64,000 nucleotides of DNA from an uncultured Candidatus Nemicrothrix sp. (lineage in GTDB: Bacteria > Actinomycetota > Acidimicrobiia > Acidimicrobiales > MedAcidi-G1). Each line of letters starts with the position of its first letter. Positions within the stretch are counted from its first letter, which is position 1. The position numbers were made by a program, and so were the translations under genes. The notes under the pieces were generated by a model that saw only the letters and a program-made list of their open reading frames with translations, ran no database searches and was not told where the DNA came from. Of the stretch, positions 15,429 through 24,518 are shown piece after piece. The stretch lies in assembly GCA_913055915.1 (NCBI GenBank), contig CAJXKL010000008.1, positions 1 to 64,000 of the forward strand. The letters run 5' to 3'.

Positions 15429-16379
15429 TCAGGCCTCCCTGATCGCTGTCATGATCAGGTCCACGGCGGAATCCACGTCGACTCCGTAGCCGACCCTGCA
15501 GTTGGGCTCACCAGCAGCGGGACCCCGTTCATCTACCAGGGTTTGGCCGCGGGTGTGGGTTCCATCCAGTTCGACCACGACCGTTCGGAGTTCAGATGCG
15601 ATCAGGTGCGGGTGGGTGATCGCCAGGATGGCACTCGGGTCGTGCATCGCGCTCGTGTCCGACCCCTCCCACTGGAAGTGGATGTCGATGAGGTGGTTCA
15701 GCAGGTGTGTCACGACGTTGCCCACCGGTGTACCCATCTCCCGGCATGTAGTGGCGTGGCTAGGGCCCATGCGGACCTGGTTGGTGAGGTTCAGGCCGAT
15801 CATGTGAACGGGCCCACCGGACCGGAACACGATGTCGGCCGCCTCGGGATCAACGTAGATGTTGAATTCGGCCGCAGCGGTGACGTTGCCCGAACCCGCT
15901 CCGCCTCCCATAAGCGTTATCGAGGTCACCCGGTGAGCAAGACCGGGGTCGGCCTGCAGGGCGAGGGCGATGTTGGTGAGGGGACCGATCGGAACCAGGT
16001 GGAGGCCTTCTTCTGCCCGGGTGGTCTCCACCAGGAATTCGACGGCGTCAGACGAGTCAGGGCTCCCCTCGGGTTCGGGTAGGTCCACCCCGGCAAGACC
16101 GTCGGCGCCGTGAACGTGGCTGGCATCTTCCAGGTCGCCTGCCATGGGACCGTCGGCTCCCCGGTGGATCGGAACGTCAAGGCCCAAGAGGGCACGGAGG
16201 CGCATCGCGTTCGCAGATGTCTGGGCCCCTGAGACGTTTCCTGCCACAGTCGTGATCCCGACCAGGTCAGCCCACCGGGCGGCTGTGATGATGGCGATTG
16301 CGTCATCGACACCCGGGTCGCAGTCGAGAATCATCCGGGGCCGCACGTGGTCGTTCACCTGTTCATCTCCATTCGTCAC
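15429..16379 (-). CDS. Inosine-uridine preferring nucleoside hydrolase
   Basis: 316 residues. The calcium-binding DCDPGVDDA near residue 18 defines the IunH/RihA-C family, supported by TTVAGN, HGADGL, PIGPLTNIALAL, MGGGAGSGNVT, AEFNIYVDPEAA and the C-terminal catalytic His in DPSAILAI/HTRGQTLVDERG. The enzyme hydrolyses the N-glycosidic bond of ribonucleosides for salvage. The start is GTG 16379, 11 bp after the stop of the upstream hydroxyacid dehydrogenase, in a minus-strand run thioesterase - dehydrogenase - hydrolase. Base preference (purine or pyrimidine) cannot be read. Confidence 0.93.
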   Translation of the reverse strand: MTNGDEQVNDHVRPRMILDCDPGVDDAIAIITAARWADLVGITTVAGNVSGAQTSANAMRLRALLGLDVPIHRGADGPMAGDLEDASHVHGADGLAGVDLPEPEGSPDSSDAVEFLVETTRAEEGLHLVPIGPLTNIALALQADPGLAHRVTSITLMGGGAGSGNVTAAAEFNIYVDPEAADIVFRSGGPVHMIGLNLTNQVRMGPSHATTCREMGTPVGNVVTHLLNHLIDIHFQWEGSDTSAMHDPSAILAITHPHLIASELRTVVVELDGTHTRGQTLVDERGPAAGEPNCRVGYGVDVDSAVDLIMTAIREA

Positions 16380-16390
16380 ATCCCCACTGG

Positions 16391-17338
16391 TCAGTAGCCG
16401 GCTTCCAGGTCCACGATGCCCTCAGGGTTGTCGCCCCGCAGCCACCGCTCGAGGTTGTCGGCGAACATGTCGAAGAGCTGTTGTATCGCGTCTGGGCTAG
16501 ACCACGAGATGTGGGGGCTGAGCCTTACCCCGGGATGTCCGTAGAGCCAGTGACCAGCCGGTAGTGGCTCCGGCTCAGAGACGTCCAGAGAAGCCAGGCC
16601 GACCTGGCCCTCATCCAGTGCCACTCGGAGGGCGTCTTGGTCCACGACCGACCCCCTGGCGACGTTGATGAGGTGTGCCTCAGGCTTCATTGCTGCCAGG
16701 AAGGCTGCGTCGACGAGGTGGTGTGTCTCCCCGGTCACCGGAACCGCCACCACAACGTGGTCGGCATCTCTGACCGCATCAGCGATTGTCGAAGCCAGTT
16801 GGACCCCGTTGTCGTCGGTGCCGGCACCCGACCGGCGCACGGCCACCAGGTTGGCTCCGAAGGGTAGAAGCCGGTCGGAGACGGCGCGGTTGATCGAGCC
16901 GAAGCCGACCAGGGCGACGGTCTGGCCCTCTAGCGAGCCCAGGTTCGCCCAACTCCAGCGCTCGGGAGGCCCGTCGGCCCAACTGTCGGGCAGGTCCTTG
17001 ACGGCTGTCAGGATCATCGCCACCACCCATTCCGCAATCGGCACAGCCGAAACTCCTCGTGAACACGAGACCACCATGTCGTCCATCAGGTCGAGCGGCA
17101 GGTGGTCCACTCCGTGACCGATGCTGTGCACCCAGCGCACCCCGTGGTCGAGCACGTCGGCGACGTTGCTGGGCCGGAAGGTCTGGGCAAACAGAATCTC
17201 GCCTGCAAGGTCGGCTGGGACGGCACCGTCCGGGTCGACATGGACGAACCTGACGTCGGTGAAGCGTTCCTCCAGTTCAGCCATGTGGCGACCCCAACCG
17301 GGAGAGTGGACCAGAACGGTCGCCCTGCAGTTGCCCAT
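16391..17338 (-). CDS. D-2-hydroxyacid dehydrogenase (second copy)
   Basis: 315 residues from the ATG at 17338. Rossmann motif ALVGFGSINRAV, catalytic Arg in NVARGSVVDQDAL, Glu in DVSEPEPLP and His in LSPHISWSS are present. The N-terminal substrate domain contains VHSIGHGVDHLP. It is not closely similar to the first dehydrogenase at 2574-3581; the NAD loop and substrate-domain sequences differ. A GTG nine bases upstream and a longer frame to 17458 are possible starts, but the latter overlaps the thioesterase. The substrate is unknown; it lies in a run with acyl-CoA thioesterase and nucleoside hydrolase. Confidence 0.9.
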   Translation of the reverse strand: MGNCRATVLVHSPGWGRHMAELEERFTDVRFVHVDPDGAVPADLAGEILFAQTFRPSNVADVLDHGVRWVHSIGHGVDHLPLDLMDDMVVSCSRGVSAVPIAEWVVAMILTAVKDLPDSWADGPPERWSWANLGSLEGQTVALVGFGSINRAVSDRLLPFGANLVAVRRSGAGTDDNGVQLASTIADAVRDADHVVVAVPVTGETHHLVDAAFLAAMKPEAHLINVARGSVVDQDALRVALDEGQVGLASLDVSEPEPLPAGHWLYGHPGVRLSPHISWSSPDAIQQLFDMFADNLERWLRGDNPEGIVDLEAGY

Positions 17339-17366
17339 GGTGTTCACGGCCCCCTGGGCTACGAGC

Positions 17367-18191
17367 TCAGCGGGCCAGCTCGCGGAACAGGAACTCCTGG
17401 GCCACGCTCGCCACGTGGATGCCGTCCAGGGAGAAGACCTCGCCGCTTGACAGGCCACGGCCCCCTGTCAGCCCGTGGGACCTGAAGTCGTGGAGTTGCC
17501 ACTGGTCGGCAGGTGCGTGTCGGTGGAACCAGATGGCGTGGTCGAGGCTGGCGCCCATGAAGCTCTGGTGCCGCTCCTCGCGGTCCATGCCTATGTCAAT
17601 TACCCGTGGATGCGAGCTGACCGAGGCATTGCTGGGGAGGTCATCTGACAGGAAGGCCAGCGCACAGTCATGCAGGACCCTGTCGTTACCCAGGTCGCTG
17701 AGGATCCGAAGCCAACTGGCCGAGTGTCCGGGTTCCTGGATGGCCCGTCGATGGCCTAGCAGGCCCCAGTCCTCGTTGGCCCCGTCCTCGGCAGACCCCA
17801 TGTCTCCAGGAGCCATCGACTCCTGAACATCTACCTGGTCCTCGACCACCTGGAATGAACACGACAGGTTCAAGATTGCTCCCTCTGACTGGCGGGCCAC
17901 GACCCTGCGCGTCGTGAACGAACGGCCGTTGCGGATCCTGTCCACCTCGTAGCGGATCGGCTCACTGCTCGTTCCTCCCCTGATGAAGTAGGCGTGGAGC
18001 GAGTGGACGTGCCGGTCCTCGTCGACGGTTGCCGCTGCGGCGCGCAGACCCTGTGCCACCACCTGGCCGCCGTAGACACGGCCCCACGGGTAGTCGGGGC
18101 TGATCCCCACGTACACATCAGGTCCGTGTGACTCGAGGGCCATGAGGGCCGCGAAGTCGATGTCCAGGTCGATGGGGTAGACGGGTGCCAT
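17367..18191 (-). CDS. Acyl-CoA thioesterase II (TesB-like)
   Basis: 274 residues with the double hot-dog layout of TesB. The first repeat has WGRVYGGQVVAQGLRAAAATV and LHAYFIRGGTSSEPIRYEV followed by RNGRSFTTRRV; the second carries DHAIWFHRHAPADQWQLHDF and GGRGLSSGEVFSLDG with the catalytic Asp/Thr-Ser/Gln set. It releases free fatty acids from acyl-CoA. The ATG at 18191 is 7 bp after the end of the M20 amidohydrolase gene on the same strand. It is probably co-transcribed with the downstream dehydrogenase, although the gap of 28 bp is slightly larger than elsewhere. Confidence 0.92.
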   Translation of the reverse strand: MAPVYPIDLDIDFAALMALESHGPDVYVGISPDYPWGRVYGGQVVAQGLRAAAATVDEDRHVHSLHAYFIRGGTSSEPIRYEVDRIRNGRSFTTRRVVARQSEGAILNLSCSFQVVEDQVDVQESMAPGDMGSAEDGANEDWGLLGHRRAIQEPGHSASWLRILSDLGNDRVLHDCALAFLSDDLPSNASVSSHPRVIDIGMDREERHQSFMGASLDHAIWFHRHAPADQWQLHDFRSHGLTGGRGLSSGEVFSLDGIHVASVAQEFLFRELAR

Positions 18192-18197
18192 GGTCGA

Positions 18198-19370
18198 CTA
18201 CGCCCCAAGTGCCATGGTCGTGTGCAGGGCGATTCCGTGGGCGAGGCCTGCTTCGTTCAGGCGCATCCGGTTCGAGTGGCAGGGCGGTGCTGTCTGTGGG
18301 TCGCTGATGTTGTCGGGACAGACACCGAGGAAGGCCATGGCACCGGGCACGCTATTGAGCACGTAGGAAAAGTCCTCTGCGCCCATGAACGGTGCAGGGA
18401 GGGCCAGGAACGAACCGGGCCCGAGGGTGGCCTCACACGTGTCGGCAACCCGGGCGGCCTGGTCGGTGTCATTGATCGTCACCGGATAACCGGTCTCCAG
18501 GCGGAAGTTGACGCTGCAGGCGTGGGCCTCGGCGATGTGCCTGCAGGCGGTTCCCAGCGCAGCCGCCACGAGGCTCCTCGTCTCCTCTGCCACGGCACGG
18601 ATGGTTCCCTCAAAGAAGGCGGTCTCGGGAATCACGTTGGTGGTCGTGCCGGCGTCCACGTGGGTAATGGTCACCACCGATGGCTTGAAGGCGTCGACCT
18701 GACGGGTCACGACGGCCTGGGCGGCGCTGATCATCTCGGCCATCGGCGGAACCGGATCCGCACAGAAGTGGGGGGTGGAGGCGTGGCCGCCCCTTCCTGT
18801 GACGGTCACGTGGAACGTGTCAGCCGAGGCCAGTAGAGGGCCGGGTCGACAGGCGGCGTGCCCCACAGGCAGGTTGGGGGTGATGTGGAGGGCAAATGCC
18901 CGGTCGACCCCGTCGAGCACGCCCTCGTCGATCATCACGGCAGCGCCTCCAGCGCCTTCTTCGCCGGGCTGGAACATGAACCTGACGTTTCCAGCGATGT
19001 CATCCCGTCTGTCGCACAGCAACCTGGCTGCCCCTACCAGCATCGCCACGTGGGCGTCGTGGCCACAGGCGTGTGCCCGGCCCTGTTCGGTTGAACAGAA
19101 CTCTTCGTCGGAGTCCTCTGTCATCGGGAGAGCGTCGGTGTCAGCGCGGAGCAATACCGTCGGCCCCTCGGATGCCCCCTTGAGGTCGGCCACGACCGAC
19201 GTGATACCTGATCCCTCGGTGACTGCCAGCGGGAGGCCGTCCAGCGCGGTGATGATCCGTTGCTGGGTACCAGGGTTGTGGAGGCCCAGTTCGGGGTGGC
19301 GGTGGATGTCCCTGCGGAGGGCGACCGCGTCGTCAGTCAGTTCGGTTGCTGCCTGGAGAATCTCATGCAT
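18198..19370 (-). CDS. M20D-family amidohydrolase
   Basis: 390 residues from ATG 19370 (ATG CAT GAG ATT). The family metal ligands are visible in LRRDIHRHPELG, RADTDALPM, HACGHDAHVAMLVGAA, FQPGEEGAGGA and the dimerisation lid GRGGHAS. A late MGAEDFSYVL and CHSNRM complete the active site. M20D enzymes hydrolyse N-acyl amino acids, hippurate or auxin conjugates. The long in-frame extension to 19973 is antisense to the acyl-CoA dehydrogenase and rejected. It is divergently transcribed from the acyl-CoA dehydrogenase with a 66-bp gap. Confidence 0.93.
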   Translation of the reverse strand: MHEILQAATELTDDAVALRRDIHRHPELGLHNPGTQQRIITALDGLPLAVTEGSGITSVVADLKGASEGPTVLLRADTDALPMTEDSDEEFCSTEQGRAHACGHDAHVAMLVGAARLLCDRRDDIAGNVRFMFQPGEEGAGGAAVMIDEGVLDGVDRAFALHITPNLPVGHAACRPGPLLASADTFHVTVTGRGGHASTPHFCADPVPPMAEMISAAQAVVTRQVDAFKPSVVTITHVDAGTTTNVIPETAFFEGTIRAVAEETRSLVAAALGTACRHIAEAHACSVNFRLETGYPVTINDTDQAARVADTCEATLGPGSFLALPAPFMGAEDFSYVLNSVPGAMAFLGVCPDNISDPQTAPPCHSNRMRLNEAGLAHGIALHTTMALGA

Positions 19371-19436
19371 GGTGCAATCATGGCCGAGCCGGGACTGCCT
19401 TGTCCGACCCGGCGAATCATTTGGCAGACTTGATCC

Positions 19437-20624
19437 ATGTCCTTCGACGTCGAGCAGATCCATGAGGCACTCGCCGCCCTGCTGGAAGAGCCTGCTGCTG
19501 ACTCCCATTCGACCGTCCTCGGAGCCGGAAGTGATGACCTCGAAGCCGGACGCAGGTACCTCGAGGCCCTGGTGGGTGGTGGCTGGATGGTGCCCGAGTG
19601 GCCAGCGGAGCACGGTGGCCGTGACGCCAGCCCGGCTGAGGCTGCACTGATAGCCGAGGCCTTGGGCAGGTACAAGACGGCCGACCTCTACCCGTACGGT
19701 GTCGGGCTGAACCTCGTAGGGCCCGTGCTGCTTGCCAGGGGTACTGTCGGCCAACAGCAGCGGTGGTTGCGGCCGATTGCCGATGGCTCCGAGATCTGGT
19801 GCCAGATGTTCTCCGAGCCGGACGCCGGTTCCGACCTCGCAAATGCCGGAATGAGGGCTGAACGCGACGGTGATGAGTGGGTGTTGAACGGGTCCAAGGT
19901 GTGGACGTCTCGTGGTACCTACTCCACCTGGGGGATGTGCGTCGCTCGGACCGATGCGGCTCTTCCCAAGCACAGGGGACTCACAATGTTCGCCGTTGAC
20001 ATGTCATCACCAGGCATTGACGTGAGGCCGCTCGAGCAGATGAACGGAGACCGGCATTTCACGGAGGTGTTCATCACCGATGTGCGGGTTGCCGACGACA
20101 ACCGCCTCGGTGAATTGGGTGATGGATGGGGGATCACGGTCGAGACCCTGGCCCATGAGAGGGCGACCATCGGTGGCCGCGCGTTCGGTGGTGGTGACGA
20201 CTCCGAGGTGGGCCTTCCCTCCTGGTTCGAGGCCTGGCGAGATTCAGGTCATCTGGTTGATCCCGTGGCCCGGCAGGAGGCCATGCGGGCCTACGTGCTC
20301 CACCGGGTGAATCAACTCGTCACCGAACGTGCAGCCCATTTGGCCAGGGGTGGTGCTCCGGGGCCCGAGGGATCCGGAGCCAAGTTGCGCAGCGTTACCG
20401 CGTTCAAGGCCCGCACCTATCTTGGAAAGAACCTCGCCGGGGCTGCCGGCATGCTGGTTGACACCCCGGGCCACCTCGGTTTCATGACGGCCCCCTCAAT
20501 GTCCATCCGGGGAGGAACAGACGAGGTGCAGCGAAACATCGTTGGTGAGCGGGTGCTCGGCCTTCCCCGTGAACCGAGTGTCGACAGGGACCTTCCGTAC
20601 TCAGACCTGAAGCGGAGCCGGTGA
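19437..20624 (+). CDS. Acyl-CoA dehydrogenase
   Basis: 395 residues. FAD and substrate motifs of the family are visible: WPAEHGGRDASPAEAALIAEALGRY, MFSEPDAGSDLAN, NGSKVWTSRGTYSTWGMCVART, and the C-terminal RGGTDEVQRNIVGERVLGLPRE. The sequence resembles the actinobacterial FadE group acting on long-chain or steroid-type acyl-CoAs more than classical short-chain enzymes. It introduces a 2,3-trans double bond, passing electrons to ETF. The ATG at 19437 begins MSFDVEQ. The gene stands alone, divergent from the M20 amidohydrolase and convergent with citrate synthase. A thioesterase and an acyl-CoA carboxyltransferase nearby give a lipid-metabolism neighbourhood. Confidence 0.93.
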   Translation: MSFDVEQIHEALAALLEEPAADSHSTVLGAGSDDLEAGRRYLEALVGGGWMVPEWPAEHGGRDASPAEAALIAEALGRYKTADLYPYGVGLNLVGPVLLARGTVGQQQRWLRPIADGSEIWCQMFSEPDAGSDLANAGMRAERDGDEWVLNGSKVWTSRGTYSTWGMCVARTDAALPKHRGLTMFAVDMSSPGIDVRPLEQMNGDRHFTEVFITDVRVADDNRLGELGDGWGITVETLAHERATIGGRAFGGGDDSEVGLPSWFEAWRDSGHLVDPVARQEAMRAYVLHRVNQLVTERAAHLARGGAPGPEGSGAKLRSVTAFKARTYLGKNLAGAAGMLVDTPGHLGFMTAPSMSIRGGTDEVQRNIVGERVLGLPREPSVDRDLPYSDLKRSR

Positions 20625-20634
20625 GGGCCGACGC

Positions 20635-21903
20635 TCAGCGCTGGTCGATGTGCGGGACGGTGCGTTCCGGCTGGCCGCTGTAGGTCTGACGTGGGCGGGC
20701 GATCCGGGACTCGTTGACGAGAAGTTCGTCCCAGTGGGCCAGCCAGCCCGGGGTCCGCCCTATTGCGAACAACACCGTGAACATCTCGACCGGGAACCCC
20801 ATCGACTGGTAGATGAGGCCCGAGTAGAAGTCGACGTTCGGGTAGAGGTTCCGGTTGATGAAGTACTCGTCGGCAAGGGCAACCTCTTCGAGTTTCAGGG
20901 CCATGTCGAGTAGCGGGTTGCGGCCTGTCACCTCAAATACCTTGTGGGCGGCATCCTTGATGATTCGTGCCCTCGGGTCGTAGTTCTTGTAGACGCGGTG
21001 GCCGAAGCCCATGAGTTTCTGGTCGCCGGCCTTGACGCCGGCAATGAAGTCGTCGACGTTCTCGTAGGAGCCGATGTCCTCGAGCATGCGGACTACGGCC
21101 TCGTTGGCTCCACCGTGGCGTGGGCCCGACAGGGCGGCAGCAGCTGACGCCACCGTGAGGTACGGGTCGGCATGGGCGCTGCCGACGACCCTCGCTGCAG
21201 TGGTGGAACAGTTCTGTTCGTGGTCGGTGTGCAGTACGAAGAGCAGGTCAAGGGCGTCTTTCAGGATGGGGTCGACCTCGTAGGGCCAGTCTCTCTGGCA
21301 GAACATCATTGAGAGGAAGTTGCCGGTGTAGTCGAGGTCGGGGTCGGGTTGCACATAGGGGGTGCCGACGCTGCGGCGGTACGCGCTTGCAGCCAGCGTG
21401 GGCATCTTGGCGATGAGGCGGATCATCTGGGTGCGGCGACACACCGGGTCTTCGACCTTCTTGCCGTCTGGCCAGAAGGTCGACATGGCTGCGATGCCTG
21501 AGACGAGGACGCCCATTGCGTGGGCATCGTCGCGGAATCCCTCGAGGATCCGCTTGTGGAAGTTCTCGTGGATCGGTGCCTCGGAGGCGATCTCATCGGA
21601 CCATGCCGTCAACTGGGTTCGGTTCGGCAGTTCTCCGAACACAACCAGGTAGGCCACCTCGAGGAAGCTCGTTGAGCCGGCCAACTGCTCGATGGGGTAG
21701 CCGCGGTAGCGGAGAAGGCCCTTGCCACCGTCCAGGTAGGTGATGGCGCTGTCGGCACCAGAGGTTGCGGTGAAGGACGGATCGTCGAACCAGATTCCGG
21801 GCAACAGCGAGCCCCATGCCCTGGCGTCGATGCCGCCCCTGTCGATGGGGATCTCGATCGTCTCGCCGGTGCGGTTGTCGGTGATGGTGATGCTTTCGCC
21901 CAC
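20635..21903 (-). CDS. gltA: Citrate synthase
   Basis: 422 residues, the length of hexameric type II bacterial enzymes. The N-terminal YLDGGKGLLRYRGYPIEQLA, the catalytic His in HTDHEQNCST, SGPRHGGANEAV, the MGFGHRVYKNYDPRA His region and NVDFYSGLIYQSMGFP with the catalytic Asp are intact. It condenses oxaloacetate and acetyl-CoA at the entry of the TCA cycle. The GTG at 21903 is chosen because AGAAGGG lies about 6 nt upstream; the longer frame to 22014 lacks this. It is monocistronic, with a 141-bp region upstream before the carboxyltransferase end. Confidence 0.96.
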   Translation of the reverse strand: MGESITITDNRTGETIEIPIDRGGIDARAWGSLLPGIWFDDPSFTATSGADSAITYLDGGKGLLRYRGYPIEQLAGSTSFLEVAYLVVFGELPNRTQLTAWSDEIASEAPIHENFHKRILEGFRDDAHAMGVLVSGIAAMSTFWPDGKKVEDPVCRRTQMIRLIAKMPTLAASAYRRSVGTPYVQPDPDLDYTGNFLSMMFCQRDWPYEVDPILKDALDLLFVLHTDHEQNCSTTAARVVGSAHADPYLTVASAAAALSGPRHGGANEAVVRMLEDIGSYENVDDFIAGVKAGDQKLMGFGHRVYKNYDPRARIIKDAAHKVFEVTGRNPLLDMALKLEEVALADEYFINRNLYPNVDFYSGLIYQSMGFPVEMFTVLFAIGRTPGWLAHWDELLVNESRIARPRQTYSGQPERTVPHIDQR

Positions 21904-22043
21904 GTCAACCCTTCTTGAGGTTCGGGGCGTCACGCCCCCTGGCCCCTTGAATGTACCTGCGGCGGAGGACGGCTGTGCAGTCGGGCTGAAGCGAAGATCA
22001 CCGATTGTTCGCACTCAGGTGGAGAATTGGTGGAATCCGACCC

Positions 22044-23396
22044 TCAGAGCGGGCTGTTGTCGTGGCGACGACGCGGAATCCTCTCTCTTTTCCCGGCGAG
22101 TATCTCGAGGGCCGATGCCAACTCCGACCTTGTTTCGGCAGGTTCTATGACCCTGTCGACCGATCCGCGTTCGGCAGCCACATAGGGGTTCAGGAGGCGG
22201 TCCTCATACGACGACTCCAACTCTGCCCGCTCTCCGGGGTCGGCGTCGCGGTGGAGTATCTCGACAGCGCCCTTGGCTCCCATTACCGCGATCTCGGCCG
22301 TTGGCCAGGCCAGCATCAGATCGTTGCCCATGTAGCGCGAGTCCATGACTATGTAGGCGCCGCCGTAGGCCTTTCGGAGGGTCACGCAGACCCTGGGCAC
22401 CGTGGCCCTGGCGTAGGCGAACGCCAGCTGGGCGCCGTAGCGGATCATGCCCCTCCACTCGAGGTCCTTCCCGGGGTAGAAGCCCGAGGTGTCCACGAAG
22501 GTCACCAACGGCAGGTTGAAGGAGTCGCAGAAAGAAACGAAGCGGGCGCCCTTCTGGGAGGCCGGGATGTCGAGTGTCCCTGCCATGGACTGGGGCTGGT
22601 TGGCTACGAGCCCAACCGGGTTACCTGCAATCGTGGCAAAGGCTGTTACCAGGTTCGTCGCCCAGCCCTCTCGTGGTTCGAGCAGGTGGCCGTCGTCGAC
22701 GACACACGACAACACGTCGCGGACGTCGTAGCTGCCGGTGGTCGTGGTCGGAATGAGGTCGCCGGCCTCCGGGGTGGGGCGATCGACCGGATCTCCGCTC
22801 GGCCAGCACGGCGGAGCAGTATCTGTGTGGTCAGGAAGGTAGGAGAGGAGTTCTCCGATCAGGTCGACGGCGACGTTGCGGTCGGTGCAGGTGAAGTGGG
22901 CTACGCCTGTCGTGCGTTCATGCATGGTTGAGCCGCCGAGACCCTCGTTGGAGAATTCCTCTCCGGTGAACTGGTTGACCATCCGGGGTCCACTCACGAA
23001 GGCAAACGTGTCATCGATCATCACGACAATGTCGGCAAGCCCCAGCAGCAGGGCCGGTCCGGAGACGGTCGGGCCGGTGACGCAGAAGATGATCGGAACG
23101 ACGCCGGAACAGGCCACAAACTCCCTCGCAGCGGTGCCCCAGCCGTGGACCGCTCCAACACCCTCGTCGACAGCGGCTCCGCTGGAGGCCACGAAGCAGA
23201 CTAGGGGCAGGCGCTGGTCACGGGCCGTACGGGCTGCGACAGCGAGGTTCTCCCCGTCGGCAGGGCGGAGGGAGCCACGGTCCTCGCCGGAGATCTCCAC
23301 AAGCACGACGTGTCGGCCGTGCACCTCGTCGACTCCGAATGAGACCGTGCCGCCGGTGAGCGAGCGCAGACCGACCCGGTCTGTACCGCCGGTCAT
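22044..23396 (-). CDS. Acyl-CoA carboxyltransferase (beta) subunit
   Basis: 450 residues of the AccA/AccD-fused carboxyltransferase family, about 70 residues shorter than usual PccB/AccD5. The N-terminal half has the weakened ASSGAAVDEGVGAVHGWG in place of SGGARIQEG. The C-terminal half is well conserved (GLVANQPQSMAGTLDI, VTFVDTSGFYPGKDLEWRGMIRYGAQ, KAYGGAYIVMDSR, AVMGAKGAVEIL). It transfers carboxyl from biotin to acetyl-, propionyl- or another acyl-CoA. No biotin carboxylase (AccA/PccA) gene is adjacent. A shortened N-terminal domain with altered first oxyanion loop suggests an unusual acyl substrate. Confidence 0.9.
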   Translation of the reverse strand: MTGGTDRVGLRSLTGGTVSFGVDEVHGRHVVLVEISGEDRGSLRPADGENLAVAARTARDQRLPLVCFVASSGAAVDEGVGAVHGWGTAAREFVACSGVVPIIFCVTGPTVSGPALLLGLADIVVMIDDTFAFVSGPRMVNQFTGEEFSNEGLGGSTMHERTTGVAHFTCTDRNVAVDLIGELLSYLPDHTDTAPPCWPSGDPVDRPTPEAGDLIPTTTTGSYDVRDVLSCVVDDGHLLEPREGWATNLVTAFATIAGNPVGLVANQPQSMAGTLDIPASQKGARFVSFCDSFNLPLVTFVDTSGFYPGKDLEWRGMIRYGAQLAFAYARATVPRVCVTLRKAYGGAYIVMDSRYMGNDLMLAWPTAEIAVMGAKGAVEILHRDADPGERAELESSYEDRLLNPYVAAERGSVDRVIEPAETRSELASALEILAGKRERIPRRRHDNSPL

Positions 23397-23433
23397 CGTT
23401 GGGTCTCTGTTCTCGGTACGGGGTTGACGGTCT

Positions 23434-24354
23434 TCATGAAGCCCCCAGAGTTACATGGATGCCGGGCTGATGGGGTCCGATCTCGCGAATGACCTTGAGG
23501 AGCACCTCGCGGGCGGCCCTTGCCGGTGTGGACGGTGTGGTCCGGGCGCTGCGGGTCAGGCCTACTGATCGCCGGGCCAGGCCGTCGACCCTGATGATCG
23601 TCCAGATCTCGTCTGAATAGCCGGATGCGGCGCTGGCAGGTAGCAGGGCAGGCGCATACCCCTGATAGGCGAGTGAAGTGAGCAGTCGAAGGCCGTCAAT
23701 CTCGGCGGCTGCGCGCAGACGAAGGCCGGATCGGGCCAGTTCCTCGTCGACGGCATCGCGGAAGGGCGTACCCACCGGCGTGAGCATTATCTCGTGGTCC
23801 GTCAGGTCGGTGATGCTGACCGTGTCGTGTTCGGCGAGAGGGTGGTCGTTGGGCGCAACGACGATGCGCTCCTCATCGAAGAGGGGTTCGGTAACAAGGC
23901 CGGCGTCAACGACCGGGGTGTTGACGACCGCCAGATCCAGGTCTCCCGTGTTGACCCGTGGTGTCAACGATGCGGTGGTGGCGTCCACGAGGATCGGGTG
24001 GAGGCCAGGAGCGGTCTCCTTCATACGGCGAAGCAGGGGGGTGGCGATCCAGCGGGCCGTGGTGCCAATGCAGCCGATCCTCACCGGGCCCGCCACCTCG
24101 TCGTGCATCGAGGTGATGTCGTCGGAGATCGACTGCATCTCGGTGGCGATCCTGCGGGCCCGCCCAATCACGGCCAGGCCCTCGGGGGTGGGCTGCATCG
24201 TGGCCCTGTCAATGAGGGTGACACCAAGTTCCTTTTCCAGTTTGGCCACATGGGTCGAGACGTTCGACTGCACGGTATGGAGTACCCGGGCGGCGGCCGA
24301 GAAGCTGTGGTGGTCGGTCACGGCGAGCAGGTGGTTGAGTTGGCGCAGGTCCAT
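23434..24354 (-). CDS. LysR-family transcriptional regulator
   Basis: 306 residues. Winged HTH at residues 3-60 (DLRQLNHLLAVTDHHSFSAA, LHTVQSNVSTHVAKLEKEL) is followed by the periplasmic-binding-like effector domain (VRIGCIGTTARWI, LDLAVVNTPVVD, DHPLAEHDTVSITDL, GYAPALLPASA). The ATG at 24354 gives the classical start MDLRQL; ATG 24372 would add six residues and is an equal candidate since neither has a clear ribosome site. Targets are unknown; the gene ends about 40 bp before the carboxyltransferase start on the same strand, so regulation of that gene is the simplest hypothesis. Confidence 0.92.
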   Translation of the reverse strand: MDLRQLNHLLAVTDHHSFSAAARVLHTVQSNVSTHVAKLEKELGVTLIDRATMQPTPEGLAVIGRARRIATEMQSISDDITSMHDEVAGPVRIGCIGTTARWIATPLLRRMKETAPGLHPILVDATTASLTPRVNTGDLDLAVVNTPVVDAGLVTEPLFDEERIVVAPNDHPLAEHDTVSITDLTDHEIMLTPVGTPFRDAVDEELARSGLRLRAAAEIDGLRLLTSLAYQGYAPALLPASAASGYSDEIWTIIRVDGLARRSVGLTRSARTTPSTPARAAREVLLKVIREIGPHQPGIHVTLGAS

Positions 24355-24518
24355 CGGCAACAAGGATGCCATGGGGCTGAGCCATATGTACGAGGAATGG
24401 TCACGAGGAGGAATGAACCGGGCTGAGACACATCGTGCATCGTCATGCCGCTTGGCCCTGTCAGGCCCTATTGTCGACGACCACGACCACGACCACTGCC
24501 AACCAGACCCGAAGCAGC

